Below are positions 1 through 12,900 of a stretch of DNA of 64,000 nucleotides, in pieces. A program made the position numbers and the translations under genes. Location: NCBI RefSeq assembly GCF_028769735.1, contig NC_088171.1, forward strand, positions 132,139,533 to 132,203,532, written 5' to 3'. The notes under the pieces were generated by a model. The model was not told where the DNA came from and did no database searches. It saw only the letters and a program-made list of their open reading frames with translations. This DNA is from Zonotrichia leucophrys gambelii. Taxonomy: Eukaryota > Chordata > Aves > Passeriformes > Passerellidae. Within the stretch, counting starts at the first letter, position 1, and every line of letters begins with the position of its first letter.

Positions 1-1584
1 GCTTATTCTACCCACATCACAATAATTGTCCTAGTTTCAAGGCTTAAATCTACAGGAGCATGGGCTCACAGTTAAAGTGCAAATTTGGGTTATTAGTGTT
101 CTTACATCCACATTGCAATGCCTTTCTTGTTTACAAGACTAACTTAGTGTTCCAGAGGAAACCACACAGGGCTGAGGCCGGTGATGAATGCATGTATGTA
201 CATCCCCAGATTCTGCAAAATGGAAGGTGAGGGGATGCCTGATCCTCTCCTGGTGCCAGCAGGCAGCATTGGCACTTGCTGTTCCAGCAATACTGATCTG
301 TCAATGCATGGATATGCTCCACTGGTGTGATATCTCATCTCTACATTGTTTTGGTAGGTAAAAAACCAGACATTTATGTTTTCCCTCTTGCTGTTCTGCT
401 CTGTTGTTAGTTTTCACGAGGCTGCTTTGACAGCTGCTTTCCTCCAATGCCTCTGATGTAAACTTCCTCAGCTGCTGTCAGCTCTGACCTGCGCTGTGGC
501 TGGATTCTGGATCACAGAACATAGAAAACTTATTCTTGTAAAAAAGGAGTAAGTCAGCCTGGAGTGTGCCAGACTGGTAGTAGGATGGAAATAAGAAACA
601 TAAATTTCCACATCTGCATTTGTGTAGATCTGTTCTTCTGCTCTTCTCCCACAGGTTTTTTTCTGTTTTTTTTTTTTTTTTTTCCTTTTAAGAGAGGCCA
701 CAGATGTCAAGAATCTCTGGAAATCAAACTGCCAACCTCAGCAGGGGTTTAGAAGTGATCCACAGCCCCTATGTTCACTTTTCCTCTTATTTTCTGGAGA
801 GCCTTTCACAGCACATGTGGTTTGTGTTGATCCTGTTCTCCAATCTGCAGTGAAACAAAGATGCTTTGGGGCTAAAGAGCAAACATGCTCAGCCTGGGCA
901 ATGTGCATGTGCACACACAAGCATGGACCAGATGCGAGTGGCTGAAACAGTATTGGTGTTCAGGATCAAATGTGGAGATGTTTTATTGACACTAAGAATA
1001 CTTATAGACTTATACAAAGGACTGCTGTTAATTCGATTTAAAACTAAATTTTCAGGGAAAAAAATCTAGTAAAATCTAAGGAAGAATATAGTTTTGCTTT
1101 CTGTCTTGTTGTAAAATTTAAGGCAAATGTGTTTTAGTGTAATACTGCCTATGTCCTGCATATGTCTTGCCTGGATAGCTGTTCCTGAACAGGCCTTATC
1201 CTAGAAAAAGCAGATCAAACCCTACCAGAACTACAAATTATTGTAAGAAATAGAATTTCAAATGGATGTTGGTTTCCTTGCTTCTTCTTAAATATAACAA
1301 AAATCCTTATTGAAAGGTATATATCAATGATGAATAACTCTTTGAAGAATGTCTTCATGCAGTGGTGACCTAAGTTTGCAGCCAGCATAATGCAGATCTG
1401 CCTTATTATTGCAATGGCTTTAGCTTATCTGTCATTGGAAGTCTCAATTATTTTGGCTTCAGTAATTTTAAATATAGTTACAGACATATAGAAGTTGAAT
1501 TTGTGTTATCCAGGAGGATATGAACTTTCAAGTTCATAAACTTTAGAAAGTTTTAACTTGGAGAGAAGAAGTTAACTTGAATGG
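1..1584. other. Intergenic, nothing recognised
   Basis: No gene, CR1 or LTR match seen apart from the T18 run at 666-683. The short open frames have no recognisable content. Confidence 0.5.
666..683. repeat. Poly-T run (18)
   Basis: Homopolymer of 18 T in intergenic DNA. Confidence 0.9.
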
Positions 1585-1589
1585 TAGAC

Positions 1590-2195
1590 TGTCCTGGTTT
1601 AGGGCAAATTTGTTAAAGAATCTGCAAAGGAGGGCTCCTCCAGAAAGCAAAACCCACACGGCCCCTTCCTCCAACCGGTTCGGGAAAAAATTCCTCAGAG
1701 AGAGGTGGAAAGAACCTGTTTATTTCAGGCACAGCACCCCCCAGCACACAAAATGAACAATACCCAATGACACCGCTCTGAGAAAGATGACAAAATCAGA
1801 AAGTCTCTTTCAGGGGTGGTTGCTCTGTTCTCAGTCCCTCCGGCGCTGGGCCAGCTGCTGCAGCCGAACCTTCGGTGTTCCCGGGTCCCAGTCCGGAGCA
1901 GGTTCGAGGTGGTCACAGAAACAGGAGAGGAGAAACAGTCCAGGATGGAATGTGGACTGTTTGGCTAAACTAACTAATAAGCAGAGGCAAAGCAGAGCAG
2001 AAGCAGAAGCAAGAGCAGAAAAGCAAGCCAGCCAAGCAGCAAGCTAAGCAAGAAGAGAAAAAAACAGCCCGATGTACGCTCTCTCTGTGTCCCTGATAAA
2101 AGAAACCCAAACAAAACTTCCACTCTTCAGAGCCGGTCTTAAAGGCACAGAACAGATGAATGGGGATACAAGCATCATAACGTCACCCCAGGACA
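1590..2195 (-). mobile_element. Solo LTR of an endogenous retrovirus, with 5-bp target duplication
   Basis: The 606-bp element begins TGTCCTGG and ends CCAGGACA. TAGAC lies on both sides (1585-1589 and 2196-2200), a perfect 5-bp target-site duplication that fits an ERVL-like integrase. On the minus strand it has the features of an LTR: CTTTAAGACC as a promoter-like element, then AATAAA within CCTGAAATAAACAGG. There is no internal viral sequence, so it is a solo LTR left by recombination. The perfect duplication suggests a fairly recent insertion. Confidence 0.9.
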
Positions 2196-2327
2196 TAGAC
2201 CTAAATAGAGTACTGATTTTCCATGAGTAATTTCAACTTCACAAGTTGTTCAGTTTATTTGAGCTCTTGTGAATCAGCAGAGGAGATTAATAAATTGACA
2301 CCAAATGTGATCTTTTGGAAGTGATAG

Positions 2328-2645
2328 TCATAGAATCACAGAAGGGTTTGAGTTGGAAGGGGCCTTTAAGATCAACCTGTTCCAGCTCCCCTGCCATGGG
2401 CAGGGACACTTTCCGCTAGACCAGACTGCCCAAAGCCCCATCAAACCTGGACTTGAACACTTATGGGGATAGGGCACCCACAGCTTCCCTGGGGAACCCA
2501 TCCAAGTGCCTCACCACCCTCACAGCAAAGGAAAAGCCATTCCCCCTTGTCCTGTCATTACACACCCTGGTCAAAAGTCCCTCTCCAGCCTTCTTGGAGG
2601 CCCCCTTTAGTGCTCCAGGTCTCAGGAAAACAGAGCAGAGGGGAG
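2328..2645 (-). mobile_element. CR1 LINE fragment, 3' end
   Basis: The plus-strand text beginning CATAGAATCACAGAAGGGTT, then TTGGAAGGGGCCTTTAAGAT, is the reverse complement of the typical avian CR1 3' end. It extends about 300 bp into the 3' region and is truncated at its 5' side near 2645. No coding capacity. Confidence 0.9.
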
Positions 2646-5600
2646 AATCATCTCACCATAAGTAAACCTTTAAAACTGTAGGGACTGTCATACTGGATGA
2701 GACCCGAGCTCTGGGTTGCTCAGTACTTTGATGCCAGGCAGCTGCTTCATATCACCTGCTGTGTGGTGGAACAGCCCCCAGCAGCTCCTGTCCTGGTGCC
2801 TGGCAGTTTGGCTGCTTCTTGGTTAGAGTCCCTTCGGTGCTGTTGGATTTTGGAGCTTTGGCCATGGTTACAGTTGATTTTCCTGATAGCTCCGCAGGAC
2901 ACTATGGGTGTTCCAGTGCTTTCCAAGCCAGGAGAGCTGGCCTGCTGTGTGGCCTGTGTCTGCTCAGATTCAAAACTGCTTTCTGTGGATGGCAGTGGAA
3001 GGCTGATCAACATGGTCAGGGAGCAAGGTTCTCCCTGTGAGATGCAGAGGGGCTGGCCAGCCCATCAAACCTGACTTCTGCATTTAATGCTGAGGGCTGA
3101 TGATCAAAGAGTAGGAATGGATGTTTCCTGTGGAAGCTGCCTCCAGAGAGGAATGTGGGACTGCAAGTCATGCTCTATATGAAAGACTTCTGAGGACACA
3201 CTGGGGCTGACCAGGAAGAGAAACAGAAGATGAGACAGCACTTCACAGAGTTGGATTTGAACCAACACAAAGATGGGAGCAGCTCTGGGAAAAAGTGGTT
3301 TTATACACTCTAGATCAAAGGATCTACACTGAAACCCAAGAGGGTACCTAAGCTTCAATGCCCCTTACTAATTCCTAGAGAAAGAGGTTACTGAAACTGA
3401 CTGAGCAGATTTTGGAGCCCCATCATGAGAGGAAAGATTGTTAAAGACCCATCTGGAGAACTGTCAGTAGGAACAAACTTCCTGATGGGCAAAGCAGTTG
3501 CATGGCAGAGAAAACTAGGACAGGCTTGAATAGCTATCCCTGACTGCATACAAAAGTATGGAAATGTGGACACTGACTGTGGGCAGCACTGACTGTTCCT
3601 CCTGTTCTGGTGTGCCGTTGGCTTGGGTCTTGCTGGGGTTTTACACTTTTCCTGTCACTGATTGACTCTGGGATTGTGGGTTTGCAGGGCAGATGGCAGG
3701 ACAGACATAGTCTGGGGGCTTGCCCTGCATCAGTTGCATCAAGTTGCCCTAGCACTTGAGATCTGAACCTTTTGTCTAATGCTCCACTTAGAAGCGTCTG
3801 TGGGGAAGTGGGAGAAGTACAGCACTGCCCAGTCTGATTCCTATAATTGTGGCTATAAAACAACCTGTGTGGTTATTGACTCTTGGTTGTTGCAAAGTGA
3901 TTTTGAAAGCACTGGAGCTGTAGCAGCTACACCTTCCTCTTAACTTGCCTTTTTTTTCTCTTTGGTTAAGTTAGTTGCTACTGCATTTTGACCCGTGTCA
4001 CAGTGAACGAAATTAAGTATAAGTACTGTCTATTGTCTTGCTGCTCTTTTGACGGTACCTTCAGCAACGATGACAAAATTTTGTTGGTACCAAAGACTTC
4101 AGCACTTACATTGTCATTTATAGGTCACAGCTGAAATTCATGGCCCTGGGTGCTCATCAACAGCTTCCCTTGAATAACTGCTGTTACTCAGTTGTTAACA
4201 CTCACACTCTATTTGGTGATGTCTCTGGGGCACAACAAAGCTGATTATATAATTTACCACATCCTTATGTCCTGGATATAAGAATAAACCTTTTTCCCAT
4301 GAAGACAGCCAGATGTTGGAACAGGTTGTCCAGAGGTTGTAATCTCTCTCCTTGGTGGGTTTGATTAGACTGGAGAAAACACAGAGTAACATGGTCTGAC
4401 TTCAGAGCATTCCCTGCTTTGGACAGGTTTCTGGACTTGTGACCTCTTGAGAGATGCTTCTGACCCAAATTATCCTATGATTCCACAAAGTTGGCACATT
4501 TGCTTGCAGCAAAATATTCCCTTCTAATGCAGTACATGGAATTCACCCAGTGTTTCCCTAAATCTCAACTAGGAATGAGGAATCCAGGCTATATGAATGT
4601 AGTCCTTATCAAGTATGTAATTACCAGGCTTTTTCCTGCCATAGGTACATTCACCTTGACTACTACTCTCATTTAAGGTTATATGACTGAAAGGACCATT
4701 CTTCTCAGTTTCTTCTAAGTTTAGATTCTGGTGTTTCTCACTGAAATCTGTGATGCTTCAAAAGCAGCAGCATCCTTTCCCCTGGCACCGATTACTCACT
4801 CATCCATGGCAAGCAGGATGTCCACTGTCCTGCTGATACTGCTCAGGCAGACATGTGCACTTTCTTCTACAGCAGTAGAAAAGACAGACAAAAAGGACAG
4901 AAAGGATGGCAGATGTCATCTTTGTGGTTTGGACATTCTTACTTTCCTCCATGGCTCACACCTGGATCATTTGGATCATACCTTTGGACTCAAGAGGAAA
5001 CAAACCACTGCAATGTTCATGCATGCCCAAGGGCAAGGGTTATTCCTAAGAGGCCAAGAAAAAAGCCTTTTCCTGGATTTGAAGGAACAGAGTCCACTGT
5101 GTTCTTAGGATTGTGTTCATAGTGGCAGCTCTTGTCTCAGTAAACCCAGTGCCTTGGGACCTGACAAGAGCTGACACCACCTTCTGTATCAGGAAGCAGT
5201 TTCCTGTGTACCAGTGATATCTCAGAAATTGTTCTAGGCTGGTGCCTGTGTGGGTGTTTCTGATCACTGTGCCTGGACAGCAAAACCACTCCAATTGTGG
5301 TTGTTCAAGATGAAAGTTAAATGTGAGGTCAAGTTTCTGTTTGGTACATAATCAAATTCACATTCTTTGCTTCAGATAAGTCATGAGCCTGAGACCACCT
5401 TTCAGACATATCTGTGTGCCCTGCACATGTCTGCTACCCAGCACATACCCTCCTGTTCTTCTCTTGGCAAGGGCATTAGGAAATTCAGAAGAAAGCCCAC
5501 ATGTATGATCTTAACAGGGCATGGCCAGCCCAAGCAGTTCAGCTTGTCCAGATCTCCTGAAGCTCTCACTATAATCCCCAACAGCATAGGCAAGTTGTTC

Positions 5601-6439
5601 GGCTTTTCTGAATGACAGCATCTCTAAATTCACCTGGAATATTGTCTGGCTAGCTTCCACAGGGACGGCTTCTTCAAAGTAAAACAAAACTCCCTCAAGG
5701 TTTCAGTTGTATAAGGTCAATTATTAAGAAAAAAAAAGATGTGTGTGTGTTTTTAGTTTTCTACGGTGGCAGAACACTGTGGGTATTTCTTAGCAGAGTC
5801 AGACATTTGTAACAGATACATGGGTGCTTCCAGAGCAGAATGTGTATGGCCAACACATCTCCAAGAGCCAGCTCTGAGGAACCAACCATTATTTCCCAAT
5901 GAAATATCAAAAATGGGGAATGCTAGATGGTTTAATCAGGCCTGTTGCATAATTTACTCTGGGGTAGACCATTCACATTTTTTTCCAAATGTGTCCCGGC
6001 ACAAGGGCTTTTCTTGATGCTTAGTTCTCCCCTCTCTTATGTGAAATGCCATTATTCTCTGTTGCCTTCTGTGGGAGGCATGACCAGAGCCCCTCATGGC
6101 AGTGCAGCCAGAAGCATTGCTGCCTGCTGTGAACCACCACAGTCCTCTCCCTTGTCTCCATTCCTGCCTTTCAGAAACGAGAAGAGCTTGTTTGGTTTTT
6201 TAACAAAACTGCTGGACTATCTCCTGTAACACCCTATCATCCTATCCAGCTGCAATATACTGCTTTTGATTTTTGCTGGCTGGCTTGCTAGCAAGCCCCT
6301 ATTGCATGTACACGTACTGCACTGGCGTGCCACGAGGCGAGCAGAGATACGTCTGTCCTGCTGCGTCTTTGGCCAAAACAAACCAATCCCTTTAGCACCA
6401 ACGAGATGCCATTACAGTCACCCTCTGGCCTCTCCCTCA
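2646..6439. other. Intergenic, one CR1 fragment only
   Basis: Apart from the CR1 piece at 4250-4486, I saw no conserved coding or RNA gene. A 125-codon open frame at 2697-3074 has no family resemblance and no splice-site support. Confidence 0.5.
4250..4486 (+). mobile_element. CR1 LINE fragment, plus orientation
   Basis: GATATAAGAATAAACCTTTT, then CAGATGTTGGAACAGGTTG, and a terminal ATTATCCTATGATTCCA match the CR1 3' segment encoding the end of ORF2 and the 3' tail. It is 5'-truncated and diverged. Confidence 0.82.
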
Positions 6440-6960
6440 GCAAACGAGGCTATAAAAACAAGCAGGTCTCCAGCCCGCCCTGTGAGAGTCAATGAGGAGC
6501 GCTCGGGGCAAGTCAGCGGTGCCGGGGCCTTTCCGCTCCCGGGCCGGCGGCGCCCGGGCAGGGCTGCGTGAATCAGCGCGGGGGACGCGCCGCGGCATCG
6601 GCACTGGCACCGAGCGCTGCGCGGCACCGGCCCTGCACCGAGCGCTGCGCGGTGTCTCGGCCCCGCCCGGCACGGCACCGGCTGCGCGGTGTCACGGCAC
6701 GGCCCGGCACCGGCTGCGCGGTGTCACGGCCCGGCACGGCCCGGCACCGGCTGCGCGGTGTCACGGCCCGGCCCGGCACGGCACCGGCTGCGCGGTGTCA
6801 CGGCTCAGCACGGCACGGCACGGCACCGGCTGCGCGGTGTCACGGCCCGGCAGGGATTCCCACATTCCCAAGCCGGGCACTGCTCGCGCGGTTATCCTTG
6901 CACCTCCGCCAAGTGCGAGGCAGAGGGAGAGCGCTTACAAACGCCGTCTCTGAGCGTGGG
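6440..6960. promoter_or_regulatory. Orphan CpG-rich block with TATA-like box
   Basis: A sharp GC- and CpG-rich island in otherwise AT-balanced intergenic DNA, about 9 kb beyond the ESRP1 3' end. TATAAAAA at 6451-6458 (plus strand) sits 30-40 bp before the GC-rich part. Overlapping frames run through it on both strands but are low-complexity Arg/Pro/Ala/Gly products of the repeat. In mammals the next gene past ESRP1 is DPY19L4; I see no DPY19L4-like coding here, so this is at best a candidate promoter. Confidence 0.45.
6680..6850. repeat. Nested GC-rich minisatellite
   Basis: Five copies of GGCTGCGCGGTGTCACGG start at 6680, 6712, 6749, 6786 and 6828. Spacings are 32, 37, 37 and 42, growing in 5-bp steps through an internal CGGCA/CGGCC pentamer. 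Two related degenerate copies precede it (6610-6660). Confidence 0.92.
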
Positions 6961-9900
6961 GATTGAGGATCTGCGCCAGCGGCTCGTGTCAGCTTTGAGG
7001 CTCCGTGTTCTGTGTCGTGGGGCTCTGCCAGGACTTCCCGTTAGATACTCACAGACACCAAAAATAGATGCTTCACTACTGCAGCATGCTAGCTGACAGT
7101 AATGATAGGGCTCTGCTTACTAGTTCAGTTACATACTGGCAATCAAGCCTCTTTGCATGCTTTATTTATCAGGTATTAATTGCAATTTCCACTTATCACC
7201 CCCAGCCAAAATCACTGCATTGTCTGTTGCAGCGGTCAGACATTTACTTATTTTTGCTTTTATTATTAGCACGAGAAAACTCAATTACAGCAGGCATGCA
7301 TACACAAACACACAGTAGTAGGTCTGTGCTGATGTTCTTAAAGATACACATCTGCTGATACTAAAAATAGCTCCTTGTCAGCAGCTTGGTAATTTTAGGC
7401 TCAAAGAGAATTCATCCCCATGGTAACTGTACAGTTGTTGAATCATTTATTATTTGAGCTTCAAAATCACAACACTGCCAGCAATTTTCAATCTCTGAAC
7501 ATTTTTAAGGACCCTTTGCAGTGTTGCAATACTCCTTGCTCCACACCATCAATATTTATCAAGCAAACAGCTGTAGCTGACTACGTGCTTCTCCTTGGAC
7601 ATAGTGGGGCTGGGATACTTGATAGCAGGATGACAGTTTGAACAGGTTTCACTTTTGTGATAACAGCAGCCCCGTGATGTGGCTGTTTGGCCAGGGATGG
7701 TACACACACAGCCCTGCAAACTCCCAACTGGCAAAATGAAACTTTAAAGTGTCAACCTAAGCCACGGTCTTTGTCTCCAGAGCCAGAAAACAAGATATCT
7801 CAGGTCTCGGTGTTGCAAGAGGCTTTGTAGATAAGAGGCTGTTAGTTTTTAACCTCTCAGATAGACGCTGTTGACCCCAAGCCGGTGGGGGACACACTGC
7901 CTGGCTTTGAGGAGATAAAAGCTGTTTGCACTTTCCCTTGCTTATAGATAATGCTTGTAGCCATCTTGTGCTAAACCCAAGAGAAGCCAGACCCCTAGGC
8001 TAGCAAAGAGTAAGGTGAAACTCAGGTTCCCTGAGGCCAGTGGTTGCTCACTCTGCTGTCCTGGAGCTTCCAGAGAGTGGGACCAGGGTAAGCTCTGCAG
8101 GGTGGGCAGGAGGTACAGAGTGAGCACTGTCAGGTTTGAAACAACAGGAGTCACTCAGCAGCACAAACACTTCCACAGCACCCAAACTGCATTGAAATGG
8201 GGTGCCAGAGACTGATTTCAGGACGGTCTAAATCACAGACACCAGCGCTCCCAGCAGCTGCACACGCGGCTTCTGTTGCACTTTGCTGGCCATTAGATGT
8301 ACTGGAGTGCACAGTACAGAGAGAGGTAGGAAAGGTTCAATCCCTTCTAGTCTGACAAACTGGGATCTCAAAGTCTGACCCAGAAACACAGAGGCTATTC
8401 CCAGATGCCAGCAGTTGTAACGTGATACTCTTAACAGAGCTGATTCTCCTGGGTTAAAATATTGTAGCTGTTACACACTGTCAAGACTGATGCCTTATTT
8501 TTAGATCAAATGTATTTTAATTGTGTGAGCTTTTAAGAAGCTCTTGGACAAGGTAATCTGCAAGGTGCTTTGAAATTGCCTTTTGTCTTATTAGTTCAGT
8601 GGAGTTGAGCACAACAAAATAATCATGTGCAGGCGCCTTTTACAGCTGCTGTGCAGCTGCCTTCTACCTTAAGCAGCATTCTGTAAATCTGTCAGTACCC
8701 CAAGTGTGCTGTGCATCACCCTGGTGGGATTTGTCAGGTGATCCTGGTGTGCACTGCAGGGAGAGCCAGCATCTGCCATCAAGGAAAGCTCAGTTTCCCC
8801 TCCAGTGCAAGTGTATGATCATCACTGATGTCAGTTCAACTCACCTACATGCCAAGACAATACAGTGGATTTCTGACAGACAGGAGCAGGAGAAAGTGGC
8901 CCATCCACAAAGCAGCCCCCAGCTCTGAAGTTGTCTCCTGGAGAAGCAGCAGTGATTCTTTATTCTTTATTCTTTATTCTTTATTCTTTATTCTTTATTC
9001 TTTATTCTTTATTCTTTATTCTTGCATCTGGTTCCTCAGTCTGCTCATTTAATTAAACCAGAAATGGCCTTCCTTCCAGTTGGTTCAGCTGCTGTACATT
9101 TATCCCAGAGCACATAGATAGCACAGAGATAGATTTGGAAGACACTGCCTTTTTGTATTTCCACCTCCCAGGCTCCAGCTTCTCGGGCTGGGAAGTGCTC
9201 TCTGTGGCACCTCCTCAGCTGGTGGAGGTGATGCCAGGTCTCACTGTGCCACAGACAGACATGGCAGCAGCAGAATTACTTGCTTGTAGCAACAAAAAAG
9301 CTGGTCACAGCTCATAGGTTTTATAATGAGTTGGGAGGTGAAAAATTCACCTGCACGATAGGCCATAAGTGGAGTGTATTCTCAAACCTTTCGTGGCCAA
9401 GAGCTTTTCTTCAAGTAGTTGTTCCCACTTGCCACACAGTGCTGGGTGGGTGGTTTGATTCTGCCGAGCAGGGTGCTGCCCATGAAGATGGGGTGGCTGT
9501 GCCAGCAACTCCCAGCTTTTCCCAAACATTGTTTTCCTGACAAAGGATGAAGATCTGAATAATGACCTAATGACCTCAAATATGCTGTTACTGCCCTGAG
9601 GCGTACAGCTAAGCACAGCACCCAGCTTTACATTGTCACTATTTATTTTTTTTACCTCATTATACCTTTTGGATCCTGCTTGGAGAGCGGTGTGGGGGGA
9701 AGAACATCCACACTGATGTTGTGTGATGCTCCAGCAGCATTGCAGACCAAGGGCCCCACAGCCCCTGAGCTCCCCAGCTGGTTGTAACCCAAGGTGACAG
9801 AAGCCTTCACCAGGCACCAGCGAGGGTGTTACTGAACCTGCAGAGCAGCTGCAGTTGGTGACCACACATGGAAAGGAGACGCAGCCTGCCTGAGACTCCG

Positions 9901-12900
9901 ACATCAGGTTGGGTTTTTGGCTTTGGGTACAGTCACCTTGAACATAGGCTGCTTTTTAACCTGAAGTCAGAATGAAATAATGAACATGTCATGCCATTCC
10001 ATACTATTTTTGCAGTCACTGTCAGAAAAAGAATCAAGTATTAAAGCTCATGTCTCAACTTTGCCTTACTAGCTTTTCCCATCTGGTTGTAACTGCATTT
10101 CAGGGATGGTTCACAAGCAGCGGGGTGCTCTAGTAATGTCACTCTGTCACTTTGTGCTTACTTTGTGATAGCTTTTAAGTGACATTTTTTCCATGTAATA
10201 TCCCTTCCCACTTCACCTGAAGGCAGACTTGCATGGGCTGAAACTTTTAATACATGGGCTGCTTTGTTCTGTACTTGGCCTGAATCTTGCACTCTAAGTT
10301 ACACATCAGTCTCCTAAAAAATGCAGGTGAAGCACTGCTGTGTGCCTTTTCATGCAGTGAGCACGTGCCAGATGCTGCTGCTGCTGCCTGGGAGAGCTGG
10401 GGCTGCTGGGGAGCTCGCAGCAGGCACCTTCCTCTGCCACCTGATGCTGCCTTTGATGTAGGGGCTCAGACTGGAAACTGAGCAAAGCCATGGGTGATCC
10501 TTTGTTTCCTGGAGCCAGATGGACAGGTGGAGGGACATATGGACAGTATGGACAGAGCCAGCAGCCTCTGGATTGCAGCAGCCCATGCAACTACTCCTGT
10601 GCATGGAAAGGTACGAGACATGGGATTTGGTGTTAGAGATCTCAGAGCAAGCATTCACAAAATCCCATTCTGCTGCTGATGCTTCTTTAGACAATGATGG
10701 ATAGATTCTCTCTGCAGGCACCAATGTGTAGCAGCTCTCTAAAAAGCAAACCAGGCTTGCTGATTAACGTAGGCCATCTTTAATTTTCTCTGCTCTTATT
10801 TCTGTATATTCTCATTTCATTCCTGTGCCATTATGGTGGGCTCTCCCTGCTAAGTGCACTTAAATGTGACTGCAGCCACTGAGAGAGGACTCTCCTCTGT
10901 CCCTTTCTCCCTCTGTCCCTCCCCGTCAAGGATCTCACTGCAGCTGAGTTCATACAGCCTCAGCTCCTGCCCAAACCTCCCAAACACCAGCAACAATTCA
11001 CAGCAGGGCCTCAGCACTCCTCGTCCAGGCTCCCTGACTGTGGTGAGCCCCGGTCCATTCTTTTATCACCAGTCAGGCTCACAAATCAGCATGAGAGTAG
11101 TCATTAATTGCTTGGGCAGACAAGGCTTGTAGCTTTTGAGGTCCAAACCACTCCTGCATTTGATTTCTGTGGTGCAACAAAAGTGGGTGGGAAAAGTGTC
11201 TTCCCCCCATTTGCCCATCATAGGAAGTCTTGACTGACTGTGGGATGATTTGATGTGCTATCATCAGGGTGAGAGCCTCCAGCTGGCCTGCCCCAAATTC
11301 CCCCCAGATCTTCTCAGGCTGTTTCATTGCTTGTGATCCTGTGATGCTCTAGGGACAGACCTGTGCTGTTGATGGTCCTCCTTGGTTCTGCACTGCTCAT
11401 TCCTGGCTTGGCTCTCTTGTGTGTGCAGCCACCACTGTTGATCCAGCTCCAAAATGTGTTCAGTAATAGCCAACTACAGAGTAGTGAAAGATCTCTGTTG
11501 CTTCTCCATGGCCAAGAATACCCTTGGAGCATCAGACTATGCCCAGGACCCAAGGTGGTGTGTGGTGGCACAGGGCTGGGTGCAAGCATGGCTGGTGAGG
11601 GAGAAGGGATTTTCAAAGGGGGTTGCGTTGCTTTCAGACTATGAAATCACAGCCCCAGGATATGATTAGGGGCATATCTTGTAGGCAGAAGTGATATGTT
11701 TCATTAACTGAAGGGAGAAAGTTGAAAAATCCCCAAAGTTCAAGTGTGAGATGATATGGTATTTCTGTGTTTCAGACAGTTTGTCACAGGCAATGAGGGG
11801 CAGTCAGGGCAGGGCTCACTGGAGTTCCTGTGGGCTCCTTGCTCAGCTCTGGCCACTCAATCAATCATCTCCCTCAAGCCCAGCCAGGCTGATGTGTGCA
11901 GCCACATTTCTCACAGGAGTAAATGAAGAAGTAAAATTGGCATTTAATAACTTTTCTCAATGCAGTCACAGTCAGCTTTTGCAGCTGTTTTCCAGCTTGG
12001 TTCTGTAGGCAGTGCTTTGGCTGTATATCCTTTCAGCAGGGTTTGCTGCAGCTCTGTTCCTGCAGTGTCTCATTACAGGAGCTCCCAGAGCAGACCAGAA
12101 CCTCATTCCCTGGGGAGATGCAGGCAGTACACCAAGGAACTGCCACATGACACACCAGAGCCACAGGAGAATAGTTTTTATCACCACGTTCCATTTACAC
12201 CATGAAAACAATTTTTTTTCTTTGTTTCCTTTAGTACTGCATGACCTTCCATCAGCTTCACAAACCAAGCAGGGCAGAGGTGGCAAAGGTGGGGGAAAGC
12301 AAACTCATCTTGCTTACACTTGCTCTGAGTGCCCAGAGTGACCTACAGTGTGTGAAAGGAGCACCTGGCTCCTTTCTGGGGGAGGGTGCAGGAGAGCACA
12401 GTTGTTTACATCTCCATTCAAGTGATTAACGATTAAATGACAACAAAGCAAGGAGTTTGTGTGGCTCCCCGAGCTGAGCGTGCCTGTCTGAGCACCTGCT
12501 GAAATAACCAGTTGTTGTCAGGGGTTGGCAAGCCCAGCAAACACAGGCTCCAGAAAGGGACACGGTCTGCATGGGAGGTGCTGGGGAGCAGACCATGCCC
12601 TTTGCCATCCTCTCTCTGGCAGCACTTTAACATTTGCTCAGGATGGTTGGAGCTTTGGGTCCCCTCTCATCCCCTTCCCTCCCAGTGAGGGGCACAGCCC
12701 AGCTCTACCCTACACCCTATACAGGGCAGAGGTGGGAGCATAGAAAAAAGACAAACTTTCTCCATGGAACACAATAAATTTAAATATAGTCTTTAGGAAA
12801 GTATAATGTATTTTCAACTTTTTTTCATATTAATTCCAGTTACCTTCATATTATAAATTCTTTACACATTCAAACACATGAGCTATAGATTCCCATCTCA

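Noticed and set aside
2697..3074. 125-codon plus-strand open frame next to a CR1 piece
   Set aside because: No recognisable domain and no paired exon. Chance frame in moderately GC-rich intergenic DNA.
2697..6439. DPY19L4 exons expected by mammalian synteny
   Set aside because: No membrane-protein exons resembling the DPY19 family were seen on the minus strand. The gene, if present, lies left of the window or starts within it without recognisable coding.
6492..6966. Open frames of 130-150 codons in the CpG block on both strands
   Set aside because: They are open because GC-rich repeats lack stop codons. The products are Arg/Pro/Ala/Gly repeats in all frames, so I treat them as repeat shadows and not genes.
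8828..9052. Open frame with repeated FFILYSL residues
   Set aside because: Produced by the heptamer microsatellite, which reads without stops.
9347..9904. 185-codon minus-strand open frame
   Set aside because: No family resemblance, no flanking splice or promoter signals, mixed Cys/Ser-rich content typical of chance frames. The sequence around 9640 is AT-rich and UTR-like. It would need transcript support.
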